Shown here in pieces: positions 54,791-64,000 of a stretch of 64,000 nucleotides of DNA; positions within the stretch are counted from its first letter, which is position 1; each line of letters starts with the position of its first letter. Under the pieces are notes generated by a model. The model had not been told where the DNA came from, did no database searches, and worked only from the letters and a program-made list of their open reading frames with translations. Both the position numbers and the translations under genes were made by a program. Source of the stretch: Aaosphaeria pasadenensis (taxonomy: Eukaryota; Ascomycota; Dothideomycetes; Pleosporales); contig JAKLMB010000012.1 of NCBI GenBank assembly GCA_022813625.1, positions 744,001 to 808,000 of the forward strand, given 5' to 3'.

Positions 54791-56385
54791 CTACAAGTAG
54801 AGACCTTCTGGCTCACCCTCGCTCTTTGTCTTGAGCACTCTTTCTCTGGCAGCCCGGAAATCATCCATCTGCACCCTCATACGGCGTTCTCGCAGGGCCA
54901 TGAGACCTGCTTCGGAGCAGATAGCCTTGATGTCAGCACCAGATAGGTCGTCCTTTTGGCTGATGAATTCATCAAGATCAACATCCTCGTTCAAAGACAT
55001 CTTGGATGTGTGGAGTGTAAAGATCTTCTTCTTGGTCGATTCTAGACTAGGGTTAGTATTCACATGGGACGATATTGAAACTTGGGATAAACTCACGGTC
55101 TGGGTTCTCGAAGAGAATCTTTCTGTCAATTCGACCAGGTCGAATCAGGGCAGGATCAAGAGTATCGATCTTGTTCGTAGCCATGATGACCTTTACATCG
55201 CCACGATCATCGAATCCATCAAGCTGGTTGAGCAGTTCCAACATGGTCCGCTGGATCTCACGCTCTCCACCGGATGTTGATTCATAGCGCTTCGTACCAA
55301 TAGCGTCAATCTCGTCGATGAAAACAATAGAAGGAGCATGCTCTGCTGCAACCTGGAAGAGCTGTCGGACAAGTCGAGGACCATCACCAAGATATTTCTG
55401 AATCAACTCGCTACCAACGATTCTCAAGAAAGTAGCACTGGTCTGGTTGGCGACGGCCTTGGCGAGAAGTGTCTTTCCTGTACCTGGGGCACCGTAAAGA
55501 ATGACACCCTTCGGGGGCTTGATACCCATTTCCTCGTACAGCTCTGGATGTAAAAGGGGAAGCTCCACAGCTTCTCGCACTTCTTGAATCTGTTGCTCTA
55601 GACCACCAATGTCGGCGTATGATTCCGTGGGTGCCTTGTCCAATTTCATCACGGAGACGAGCGGGTCTGAGTCCTCTGTCAATACACCCACAACCGACAC
55701 CGACTTATGGTGCAGCAGGATGCTTGCTCCGGGCTCAAGCAAGTCCTTATCAACGAAGGACATGATAGAGACATAGTATTCGGGGCCGGTGGCGCTGGAG
55801 ACGATAGCGTGGTCGTCGTCGATGAGCTCCTCCAGGTTTCCAACTCCCATGGGGCTGCCTCTCATATCATCCACCCGTGACCTCTCATCGGCGTTCCGGT
55901 CGATCGCATCCGAATCCCCTCCGGCGCTTGCGGGTGCGGAGGCGTTGGTGGCTTTGGCCTTGCGGAGTCGCTCCTGATTCTCTACGTATTCCTCCTCCAA
56001 TAACAGATGGTCGTGAATGCGCTGCATTCGTAGATATCGGAGCTTGCATCGTGCGGTAGGATAGACGGTGGGAAGCTTTGCGGCAGCACTGGGGCCGGCA
56101 GCCTTTCTCTTCTTGCGTCCGATGCGGGTTGTGGGCTGCGGCGGAGGCTCGTACTTGGGCTTATCCTTCTGTGGGCGGCGTCAGTAATGTTATCGTGAGT
56201 GAAGCGGTACAGTATCGTCTGGGATCAAGTGTTCCGACAGATACAAGGTTGTTAACATCAACGTACCTTATCCTTCTTATCTTTGTCGCCTCCTGGAGGG
56301 CCTCCACCAGCGCTGGACTGCTGGTTACCCTGTTGGATTGTCAGTAGGTGGCTTCGGGGGTTTCACGATTTGGTAAGCTCACCAT
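54791..56385 (-). CDS. RPT2: 26S proteasome regulatory ATPase Rpt2
   Basis: Four exons: 56385-56383 (the ATG alone), 56329-56267, 56168-55097 and 55041-54791. Introns are 53, 98 and 55 nt with GTGAGC, GTACGT and GTGAGT donors. The product is 462 aa, usual for Rpt2. It begins MGNQQSS, so Gly2 is positioned for the N-myristoylation known in Rpt2. A coiled coil and OB domain precede the AAA+ module: Walker A GAPGTGKTLLAKAVANQTSA, Walker B IVFIDEIDAIGTKR, arginine-finger region DPALIRPGRIDRKI. The C-terminus ends LYL, fitting the HbYX motif that docks in the 20S alpha ring. Rpt2 gates the core particle channel. Confidence 0.96.
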
Positions 56386-57208
56386 AACGACGCGCTGTTA
56401 CACGGCTGTATCTGCAAGTCAATACGGTGGATATGTTCCCGGTTTCGAGTGGAAATGCCAATCAATCAGAAGACACTGATGACTTTGGTGAAGTGGTAGC
56501 GATGGTGAGGGTGGAGGTGGTTGATTGTTTGTAAGGATGGATGGCGTCGGCGAGCTGGTTCGAACAGTCGGAGGTGCTGGGGAGCCAAGACCCGACCTCA
56601 GATGGAAGTAAGTGCTAAAATGGGTTGGAATGGGTGTGGCGCTTGGGGCACGTGATCATGCGTTAGGTGAACTGTACCAGTGGTGCCTCGAGCGCTTCCG
56701 CCTCACATTATCCACAGAGCGAGAGACACGTCGAGCAACCGTTGGCTGTCTAAAATATATACCCTGTGCGATACATCCTTTATCTAGAGCCCTTTCCTTG
56801 CCCAAATTCCTCAACTTTCTACCTCTACTACGACTGTGACCTCATTGCCCCACCACCAAGGCAAGCTCCCCGCAGGCAGTCCGTACCTAGAGGTACTCAT
56901 CATCTACATCCTCTCTTAATTACGCCCAAGACAATAAGGTACTTATTATTTTGCTGTCAAGTCATGTCCTACAGCTCGTTCATCTCCGGAAAATCTGGAT
57001 TCAGACGAGAGTGGAAATGTCCTACATTTTGATGCACTGTTTGAGTCAGGCTTGATACTTGTTTGAGCCTCAGGCTGACATTGCACAACGCGAACAGACT
57101 CATACCGGATCTGCTGCCTGCGCCTTAAAGCGAACCGCCGAGCCTCCATCCCTCCGTTTCTCCCACATTCCTTCCCACGGCACTTCTGTTGAATCGATCA
57201 CAACCATC
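56386..57208. promoter_or_regulatory. Divergent promoter of rpt2 and ubc1
   Basis: Both genes belong to the ubiquitin-proteasome pathway and diverge from this 823-bp region, which invites co-regulation. I did not find an exact yeast PACE element. C/T-rich sequence lies at about 56780-56940 on the + strand. Confidence 0.45.
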
Positions 57209-57999
57209 ATGGCCTCCAACCGTGCCAGGCGCATTGCAAAAGAGATTGCCGATATCAAGGCAGACGTACACTCCCACATCGTCGTGGACCCAGCGGGGAA
57301 TGGCGATGATCTCACACACCTTCGGGGCCAGTTCAACGGCCCCCCAGACACACCCTACGAAGGCGGCACATTCTTCGTCGACATCAAGATCCCCAGCGAA
57401 TACCCCTTCCGACCGCCGAACATGAAGTTCGAAACCAAGATCTGGCATCCCAACGTCAGCTCTCAGACCGGAGCAATCTGCTTGGATACACTCTCTTCGC
57501 AATGGTCTCCGGTGCTCACAATCAAATCCGCCCTCATATCTCTCCAGTCTCTCCTCAGCACACCCGAGCCGAAGGATCCCCAAGATGCAGAGGTTGCCGG
57601 CATGATGATCAGGAATCCTGCTGAGTTTGAGCATGTTGCTCGTGACTGGTCGGTCAAATACGCTGGCGCGCCAAAGAAGGAGGTTGCAGAAGGCAGTGGA
57701 GGCGCCACTGCGGAGTCCATCAAGCGAAAGGCTCAACAGGCGAAGGATAATGAGGAGAAGGTCAAACTAGCCGCGTATGTCTTGCTCGTCCCCATGGTAA
57801 TATCTTCAACTAACATTTCTATAGGTACCACGGATACAACAAGGATCTCATAGACCGTTTCGTCGCCATGGGCTTCGACGTAGAAAGCGTGGTCTCCGCA
57901 TTTGAATACGTCGGCATTGACAAGATGAACGGTGACGACTACGAGCTAGAGGAGGCATACATGGGTGACATCACCGCTCGTCTATTCGGCGAGGCGTAG
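57209..57999 (+). CDS. UBC1: Ubiquitin-conjugating enzyme E2 Ubc1 (UBE2K type) with UBA domain
   Basis: Two exons, 57209-57774 and 57825-57999, with a 50-nt intron (GTATGT, branch CTAAC, ATAG), phase 2; product 246 aa. The UBC fold carries the HPN motif (residues 80-82) and the catalytic Cys91 in GAICLDTL, followed by WSPVLTIKSALISLQSLL. After a charged linker, the C-terminal UBA domain (about 201-246) reads DLIDRFVAMGFDVESVVSAF, which marks the Ubc1/UBE2K class. This E2 extends Lys48-linked chains for proteasomal degradation, for example on APC/C substrates. The start in context catcATGG was chosen; the frame continues upstream without an ATG. Confidence 0.95.
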
Positions 58000-59023
58000 A
58001 TCGAAAACGCCCTTCAATGACCATTCCATATGCCGCGCAATACTATCTAATACCCGTTTCTTACAATTAGAGTATCTAAGAATACCGACGATTCATGTTA
58101 CTTCACCTCACTCAAGTGCTAAAGAGCAACTACACTGCTGACGGGGGATTTCCGGCGTTCCTCTTTCATCTCCTCTTTCCCTCCCAACCATTGAACCACT
58201 TCAGCCACCCTTTCTCATATTCACGGCGTCATGATTTCGGGGATTTTCCCTTCCCCCTCTCTTGTGTCTGTCTGTCTGTCTGCAAAAGACTTTCTTCCTC
58301 TCCTTCCTCCCTTTCCACCTTCCACCTTCCACCTTTCCCTCTATTTGGTACCTTTGCCATGTCAATTTCTTGTATCTCCGGAACCAGAGGGGAGGAGTCG
58401 TGTTAGCATGGATTAAACAAGTACCAACAACAGCGAAATAGCAACCTCGAAATGAGAAACTTAGTGACACATCCACCTTTATTAGTCTTTTTTGTGAGGA
58501 ATTAGTAAATCAACCACCCGCCACCCTCGCTCCCTACCCGCAACCCTAGCATATATAACCAATATCTTCAAGCCTACAAGCTGTGTATCCTACTTCGTAG
58601 CTCTTATATTCGTGTATACAAGCGACGCGACGGCCACGTGAGACCATATAGCCTGGGACGTTGCCACGAGGGCACTTATATTTGCGCGATTGGTGAGAGA
58701 GGGGGGAGACAATACCAAGAGGAGGTACCGAGGTAGGATAGACGATCAGTCTTATACGAATGTGTATGTACGAGCCATGGCGCTGTGGTTCTCCGGAGTG
58801 GTTCTCGCTCCGGTTTTTGAAGGGACCGGCCGGTGAGTGGAACGGGAGAAGGGGGAATGGGGTACATTTCACATTTGACTTTCACGGGGAGAGAAGCAAG
58901 TTCCTAGTAACAGTGATATATGCGATGATATTTTATCAAGATGGTGCTAGCTTATAACTATATGAGTATTGATCATGCCGAATGAACGGTTTTTAAATGA
59001 GACGCGCGTGGGTAGGTTTTAAT
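58000..59023. other. Convergent 3' intergenic region
   Basis: It lies between ubc1 (+) and the acyl-CoA dehydrogenase (-). C/T-rich stretches occur at 58160-58360. No gene could be supported. Confidence 0.45.
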
Positions 59024-60616
59024 TTACAACTTGCTCGACTCGCCGGACTTCCTGTTCAAGTGGAGGATGTCGTCGGTCGAGACGCCGTACTTCCTGCAGA
59101 GCTCCTGGCCCTTCTTGGTCTGTGCCTCGATCCTCGACTTGTGCGCGGGGCCACGCTTGTTCTCGTTGCGGCCGAGCTGGAGGAGATGCACCTCGTCGGG
59201 TCCGTCGACGATGCGCATGGTGCGGCCGCTGGCGTACATGCTGGCCAAGGGGGTGTCCTGGCTGACGCCGGCGCCACCGTAGGCCTGGATGGCGCGGTCG
59301 ATTACGGTGAGATTGACCTCGGGGACGAGGACCTTGACCTCTGCGATCTCCTTGAGGGCACCCTTTGCGGTGGACTCGTCGATCTTGATGGCGGCGTTGA
59401 GGACGGCAAGGCGGGCGGCGTCGATTTCTATCCGCGAGCGGGCAACGCGCTCGAGCATCACGCCGTGCTTGTGGAGTTGCTCGCCGAAGGGCTTCTTGGC
59501 TGGGTCGTTCAGGCGGGCGAGGAACCATTCGAGGGCCTTCTCGGCGGCGCCGATGCTCCTCATGGCGTGGTGGATACGTCCGGGTCCGAGACGTCCCTGG
59601 ATGATTTCGAAGCCGCGGCCCTCGCCGAGGACCATGTTACCGGCCGGAACACGGACGTTCTCGAAGGTGATGTGACCGTGTCCGTGGGGAGCGTCGTCGT
59701 AGCCAAAGACGGAGAGCATGCGGTGGATGGTGATGCCTGGGGCGTTGTGGGGGACAAGTATGACGGATTGTTGCTTGTACTTGTCTGGGTTGTTCTTGTC
59801 GGTCTTTCCAAGGACAATGTAGATCTCGCAGCGAGGGTCTCCAGCGCCGGATGACCACCATTTCTGTCGGTATTGTTAGTCGGACATGTAGTTTTTGAGA
59901 TTGGCAGGATGGACGTACCTGGCCGTTGAGGACGTAGGAGTCACCATCACGAGTAATGGTCATCTCAATGTTGGTAGCATCTGAAGAAGCAACCTGAGGC
60001 TCAGTCATGAGGAAAGCAGATCGGATCTTTCCTTCAAGCAGAGGGTCGAGCCATCTGCGCTTCTGCTGTTCGTTGCCGTACTTGGCGATGACCTCCATGT
60101 TGCCAGTGTCGGGGGCAGCGCAGTTGGTAGCCTGGAGTTTATATTAGCATTTGTTACATTACCAATTCTACTGGGGATGCCCATGGTATCCAATGGATTC
60201 ATACCTCGCTAGCGGTCCGGCTCTTGCCCAAGTATTCAGCCATCAAGCCATACTCCAAGTTAGAGAAGCCAGCTCCCTCCTTGAAATGAGCCTTGGGAAG
60301 GAACATATTCCATAGACCAAGTTTCCTGGCCTTCTCCTTGAGTTCCTCGATCATTTGTGGATGGGCAGAGAAGCGCTCTTCTGTGGTCTTGCCAATCTGG
60401 CGTAGATAGACGGCATCGGCGGGGATACATTCCTCCTCGACGAATTTCTCGACCTATGTAAAGGTTAACCATGGCCATGGTGTTAATTGTCTGTGTGAAT
60501 CATACAATGTCGAGTGTCTTTGCAGCTCGTTCACTCACGAACGGCCGTGCGATGGGCGGGATTCGCTGCGAGGCCGAGATATGGCCGTTATGGCTGTTGA
60601 TGAGGAGTTCAGACAT
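59024..60616 (-). CDS. Peroxisomal acyl-CoA dehydrogenase (ACAD11-like)
   Basis: Four exons: 60616-60506, 60453-60205, 60131-59919 and 59863-59024. Introns of 52, 73 and 55 nt are all phase 0; product 470 aa. Acyl-CoA dehydrogenase motifs include TNCAAPDTGNMEVI, FLMTEPQVASSDATNI, KWWSSGAGD, FENVRVPAGNMVLGEGRGF, GRIHHAMRSIG and QAYGGAGVSQDTPLA, close to the ACAD10/ACAD11 class. These FAD enzymes make trans-2-enoyl-CoA from acyl-CoA in beta-oxidation. The last three residues are SKL, a perfect PTS1, so the protein should be peroxisomal, where such dehydrogenases act beside acyl-CoA oxidases in filamentous fungi. Two CCTCGG words upstream fit control by FarA/FarB-type regulators. Chain-length preference is unknown. 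Confidence 0.94.
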
Positions 60617-60827
60617 GATGGGAGAGGATTGTTATGCAAGGGAAAGATGAGGAGAAGAATTTCAGAAAGAAAGTCAGTGAAGGAGAGGGAAAGGGAATAA
60701 GAGAGAGAAATCTGGGGTAATGATTCTGGGGGAGAGGCGAGTCGGGCATAGCGACTACCTATGAGATAAGTCGGTCGGATGTTGGAGCTTAGCTTGTTCC
60801 CCCCCGCCAGCGACATAGCGAAAGTTG

Positions 60828-60971
60828 CCTCGGCTGTTCCTCTCAGCCCTTCCGCTAACAACCAACATATCGTTCGACTTGGGCGACGAATGTTTCGGAT
60901 ATCCCCTCAAAAGGTACCCATTAGTTTCCGAGAGATGTGCATTGCCGGTCATCTACATCTTTTCGCCTCGG
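60828..60971. promoter_or_regulatory. Two CCTCGG words upstream of the acyl-CoA dehydrogenase
   Basis: CCTCGG occurs at 60828-60833 and 60966-60971, about 210 and 350 bp upstream of the minus-strand ATG at 60616. CCTCGG is the core bound by fungal fatty-acid regulators FarA/FarB (Ctf1 type). The presence of the hexamers is direct; function is inferred. Confidence 0.4.
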
Positions 60972-61705
60972 ACCCTTCTTGCCTTTTGTTATTGTCATAT
61001 CATCAAAACATGAGTTGACAGCTACCCTAGGATGATTGATCATCCATTCATTACGCCGTAGCTTTCAATTCCGCATTGGCAGTCTACTATGGGTAAGATA
61101 CTCGAAGCAAGGTAATAATATCACTTGCGCCATCGATCATTGGTCAATTAAGACAATTTTGAGAAACGTCTACGTGCAACTCCCCTTGAATATTGGAGGT
61201 CAGACTGCCAAGCCAAATTCCGTGGAACAGCTATTCCGTACTTCAACAAAAGTCGCACGTAGACATCTTCACCTAATATAATGTTTTTTGATACTCTATT
61301 GTCACCACTCACAACATCTTAAACTGTGCCTGTATGCTCTCATACAATATTCATAGGAGGGAGATATTGTTCAAATCCAAAGACTGAGGCGTGATTGGCT
61401 CAGAGTGATTCCGATTCCACTCGGACAGTATTTCCGTAGAAGAAGCCCAGAAACGCGTGGGCTGCTTAATTACCATCTCGAACGACTTGTAGTCAGATAA
61501 TTAATAAACTAAGAACCAAGATGATAATTAATGCCTTGAATTCTAGGAACCCAGATGATTATGCCATGCAAGGAGGAAAAGCTTCCAGAACAGAACGTGT
61601 GAACGTATGGTCCAAGCTCCATCCCCAAGTTGAGCCCCATGCCGAGAATACAGATACAAAGCAGGTGGAATTGCGACATCGCCAGGGCTTCGCTTCTCCA
61701 ACAAC
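60972..61705. promoter_or_regulatory. Remaining divergent intergenic DNA
   Basis: Promoter side of the PIG-P gene. AT-rich patches lie at 61260-61360 and 61480-61530. No gene was seen. Confidence 0.4.
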
Positions 61706-62851
61706 ATGCCACCCGACAGTCGAGGCGGCTCTAAGCCTGCAGGATTCCAATCTAGATCGACACCGAACCTTCCAACGCTACAATCGCTACAAACCCGCAC
61801 TTCCAACACACGCAACGGTCCCCCCGCGCCCACATCTGCTACCAGCCCACTGTCAAATGATGGCGTGGCGTCTCCGTCTGAAGTCGCGTCCGCTGAGGAT
61901 AACCAGGATGAGGAGGATGGAGTTCTCACATTTGACGGCGCAGACGATTCAGAGTCGGACGATGCAGAAGACCCTCCACCAACCGCTCGACCATTGTACA
62001 CCTCCAAATCGCACACCCAACTCCCACCGCATACCTCCAGCAACCTATTCCCACCGTTCTACAATAGACCACCAACCCCTCTGCCTCCTTCGCCGTCGCT
62101 GACATCGCTCCTTCGACCCTCGTTCAGTACGACCACCTCACGGCCGACGACTCCAGAATCGTCCGATGTAGAGCTACCCACACGCACAAACACAAATGGC
62201 ACAAGCATAAGCACTCCAGGGTCGTCGGTCAATCTTGCAAGCATCACCAAGTCTGCGCGGCATGCGCCAGCCGTTCCTCGGGCGTCACCCAAAGTTCCGA
62301 CGTATGAATACTATGGTTTCGCTGTGTATCTGGCCAGCTCTGCTGCGTTCCTCTTATACATTGTCTGGGCCTATGTGCCTTCGCCTTTGCTGCACCAGAT
62401 GGGCATACACTACTACCCCAATCGATGGTGGGCGCTGGCGGTGCCGTGTTGGCTGGTCGTGCTGGTCATATACATATATGCCGCGCTGGCGAGCTACAAC
62501 ACACGATATCTGACATCTCCGCTGACGAGCTGCGAAAATCTGGTGGACGAGTGCGCACAGATAGCGATTGTCGACAGGCGCACCGGAGAAATTCTGCGCG
62601 GGCGACAACCGCAGAAGGGAAATCAAGATGGCAGGAAGGATAAGGAAAAGGGCATAGACGGGAAAGGCAGTGGGGCAGCGAGTCGATCTAGCTCGATGTC
62701 TATCCAACAGCACCAATTCAGCAAATCCGACCAGGTTGACTGGAATCAACTATGGAGCATGGGCACGGACGCAGTCATGGATATACCGCTTGGTGGGGTG
62801 AACGAGATTTTGTATGGCGCCGGCCGGGACCGGGCAGATGTTGGGAGATAG
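61706..62851 (+). CDS. GPI19: PIG-P domain protein (Gpi19), GPI-GlcNAc transferase subunit
   Basis: A single exon encodes 381 aa. The first 195 residues are disordered Ser/Thr/Pro-rich with an acidic stretch, an extension typical of filamentous fungi compared with the roughly 150-aa core protein. The PIG-P domain begins at YEYYGFAVYLASSAAFLLYI, with two membrane helices (this one and WWALAVPCWLVVLVIYIYAA), followed by the conserved NTRYLTSPLTSCENLVDE. The C-terminus is hydrophilic and ends with a VDWNQLWSMGTDAVMDIPL segment. The subunit belongs to the ER complex (Gpi3, Gpi2, Gpi1, Gpi15, Eri1) that transfers GlcNAc to phosphatidylinositol, the first step of GPI-anchor synthesis. ATG 61706 is the first in frame. 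Confidence 0.92.
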   Translation: MPPDSRGGSKPAGFQSRSTPNLPTLQSLQTRTSNTRNGPPAPTSATSPLSNDGVASPSEVASAEDNQDEEDGVLTFDGADDSESDDAEDPPPTARPLYTSKSHTQLPPHTSSNLFPPFYNRPPTPLPPSPSLTSLLRPSFSTTTSRPTTPESSDVELPTRTNTNGTSISTPGSSVNLASITKSARHAPAVPRASPKVPTYEYYGFAVYLASSAAFLLYIVWAYVPSPLLHQMGIHYYPNRWWALAVPCWLVVLVIYIYAALASYNTRYLTSPLTSCENLVDECAQIAIVDRRTGEILRGRQPQKGNQDGRKDKEKGIDGKGSGAASRSSSMSIQQHQFSKSDQVDWNQLWSMGTDAVMDIPLGGVNEILYGAGRDRADVGR

Positions 62852-63713
62852 CGACTGCAATACACAACATATCCACATATCCATCACGACTCGGTGCTGC
62901 AACTCTGCTGGGCTAGAGGCAACCGAGTGGACTAGGCGTCAAATCAGCGAGCTATGTTTTCATACTGCATCTGCATCTGCTGTCTACAGTACGAGTTGGT
63001 CAATGGATTACGAGGGCATTCCGCCGTCGACCATAATGACGACCACTCTAGCACAGTCACTTCGTATTCGATCCGGAATGATCCCTTTCAGTCCTCTGAA
63101 CGACGGCATCCAAACCGAGAGATATCCATAAGCCACCGTTGCCGTCCTGTGCTTGCTAAGTACCAAAAGCTTGGTCATATATAAGCTCTCCCGAGCTTGA
63201 GCCCGCGTCCGAAATTTCCGAGCTTCAGGTTAGATCGTAGGCAATGGCTTGCAAAGGCTGCACGCCTTGCAGGTTAAGCTTTCCTGTTGTTGGCATTATC
63301 TACGGTCGTGTGCAGGCCAACCTGCAAATAGCTACTGCTACTGCAGAATTCGATTAGCTACCCCGCGACTCCCGCTGCAATCTGGCACTCCCATTGGCTC
63401 CGTCGACCTCCACCATTCACGAGCATATCCACTCCCACCAGCCCAGCAACGTATGACCGCTTTCGTTCTTTTCCGTTGACTTCCTACGGTTTGCAATAAA
63501 AATGCTAATGCTAATGCTGATCAAGATGTCAATTGGGAAAGATCCAATGCATTATAAGACCCGGGATCCCAAGCTTTGATAAGACATTGCTTCTTCTTGC
63601 TCCTCCTCTTTAGCTTTCAACCAAATTGGACATCTGTTTGTGGTGAATTGCAGCCGAAACATCCCCACAACAGCTGTGCGCATATACAAGTCCATTGATT
63701 GAACTCCGTCAAC
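62852..63713. promoter_or_regulatory. Intergenic region and promoter of the acid phosphatase
   Basis: It holds the GPI19 3' UTR and the phosphatase promoter. A repeated AATGCTAATGCTAATGC occurs near 63500. No gene was seen. Confidence 0.45.
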
Positions 63714-64000
63714 ATGCAGCACGCCGTTAGGTTGTCCCTCCTCTCCCTTCTCGCTTCGGCTGGAGCCGAGGAGACTGTACTGGGAGCTTACATCTACCAC
63801 CGACATGGTGATCGTACTCCCAAGGCTATTTCGCCTGCCCTCCTCACCACATTGGGCTATGAACAAGTCCATGCCTCTGGCCAATACTGGCGTGATCGAT
63901 ACCTTAGTGGCTCTCAGAAGATCTCCGGAGTCAGCGAGGATGTCGTGAAGCTCTCGCAGATAGCCGTCACCGCGTCTGTGAACGATGTATTGCAGAACTC
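63714..64000 (+). CDS. Secreted histidine acid phosphatase, 5' part (cut by window end)
   Basis: An open frame starts at ATG 63714 and is cut by the window end after 95 complete codons. Residues 1-18 (MQHAVRLSLLSLLASAGA) form a signal peptide. The mature start carries the branch-2 histidine phosphatase signature YIYHRHGDRTPK, with catalytic His31 in RHGxRTP, followed by TTLGYEQVHASGQYWRDRYL. These enzymes hydrolyse phosphomonoesters at acid pH outside the cell or in the vacuole. Whether it is a general acid phosphatase or a phytase cannot be told from this fragment. No intron is seen in the visible part. Confidence 0.92.
   Translation, partial: MQHAVRLSLLSLLASAGAEETVLGAYIYHRHGDRTPKAISPALLTTLGYEQVHASGQYWRDRYLSGSQKISGVSEDVVKLSQIAVTASVNDVLQN

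Noticed and set aside
56540..56570. B-box-like GGTTCGAAC
   Set aside because: No cloverleaf can be drawn around it.
58997..59854. 285-codon + strand frame
   Set aside because: It is antisense to the last exon of the acyl-CoA dehydrogenase, a GC-rich shadow.
1..64000. CRISPR arrays, bacterial operons, insertion sequences
   Set aside because: No regularly spaced repeats or prokaryotic gene signals; introns throughout show a fungal nuclear genome.

Overview
The window is nuclear DNA of a filamentous ascomycete (Pezizomycotina). The evidence is short introns of about 48-100 nt (one of 165) with GTAAGT/GTATGT-type donors and CTAAC/CTGAC branch sites, a WOPR-domain regulator, a Mei2-type RNA-binding protein, a fungal gasdermin-like gene beside a subtilase gene, an intron-containing tRNA-Gly, and long gene-poor stretches. 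Class (Leotiomycetes, Dothideomycetes or another) cannot be fixed by eye. A run of 10 Ns lies inside a microsatellite at 20251-20260. All gene models were assembled by hand from reading frames and splice signals.

Left part (1-32 kb), gene-sparse. About 4.9 kb of pyrimidine-rich sequence without a convincing gene precedes a single-exon WOPR (Gti1/Pac2) transcription factor (4957-6750). After about 5 kb of further non-coding DNA come an alpha/beta-hydrolase of the TEX30/KANL3 type (+) and, convergent to it, an RNase MRP subunit Rmp1-like gene (-). The next 7.5 kb has no gene I can defend except a tiny possible N-myristoylated protein whose ATG abuts a hexanucleotide microsatellite. Then come a four-exon mei2 gene (-), a small possible signal-anchor protein (+), a three-exon small unknown protein (-), a Rai1/DXO decapping nuclease (+) and a ketopantoate reductase (+).

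Middle (32.4-37.9 kb). This AT-rich, decayed stretch is bracketed by two diverged copies of a tRNA-Gly 5' flank. Only the right copy carries the complete tRNA-Gly(CCC), with a 38-nt intron. The left copy stops after the first 13 nt of the tRNA. A frameshifted, stop-containing ORF relic lies between them.

Right part (37.9-64 kb), gene-dense. It holds a large membrane protein of unknown function, Get4, and then the most interesting locus: a TPR / charged coiled-coil / subtilisin-type (S8) protease with an intact catalytic triad (-); a proline-rich single-pass membrane protein (+) sharing a 348-bp divergent promoter with it; and a gasdermin-like pore-forming protein (-) tail-to-tail with the membrane protein. 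In fungi, gasdermins are activated by proteolysis, classically by a neighbouring S8 protease (HET-Q1/HET-Q2), so this trio is a candidate regulated cell-death or allorecognition module. Housekeeping genes follow: cyclin H (Ccl1-like), a four-fragment unknown protein assembled here into one 617-aa gene, proteasome ATPase Rpt2 with its start codon alone in exon 1, E2 enzyme Ubc1 with a UBA domain, a peroxisomal (C-terminal SKL) acyl-CoA dehydrogenase, the GPI-anchor enzyme subunit PIG-P/Gpi19, and the 5' part of a secreted histidine acid phosphatase cut by the window edge.
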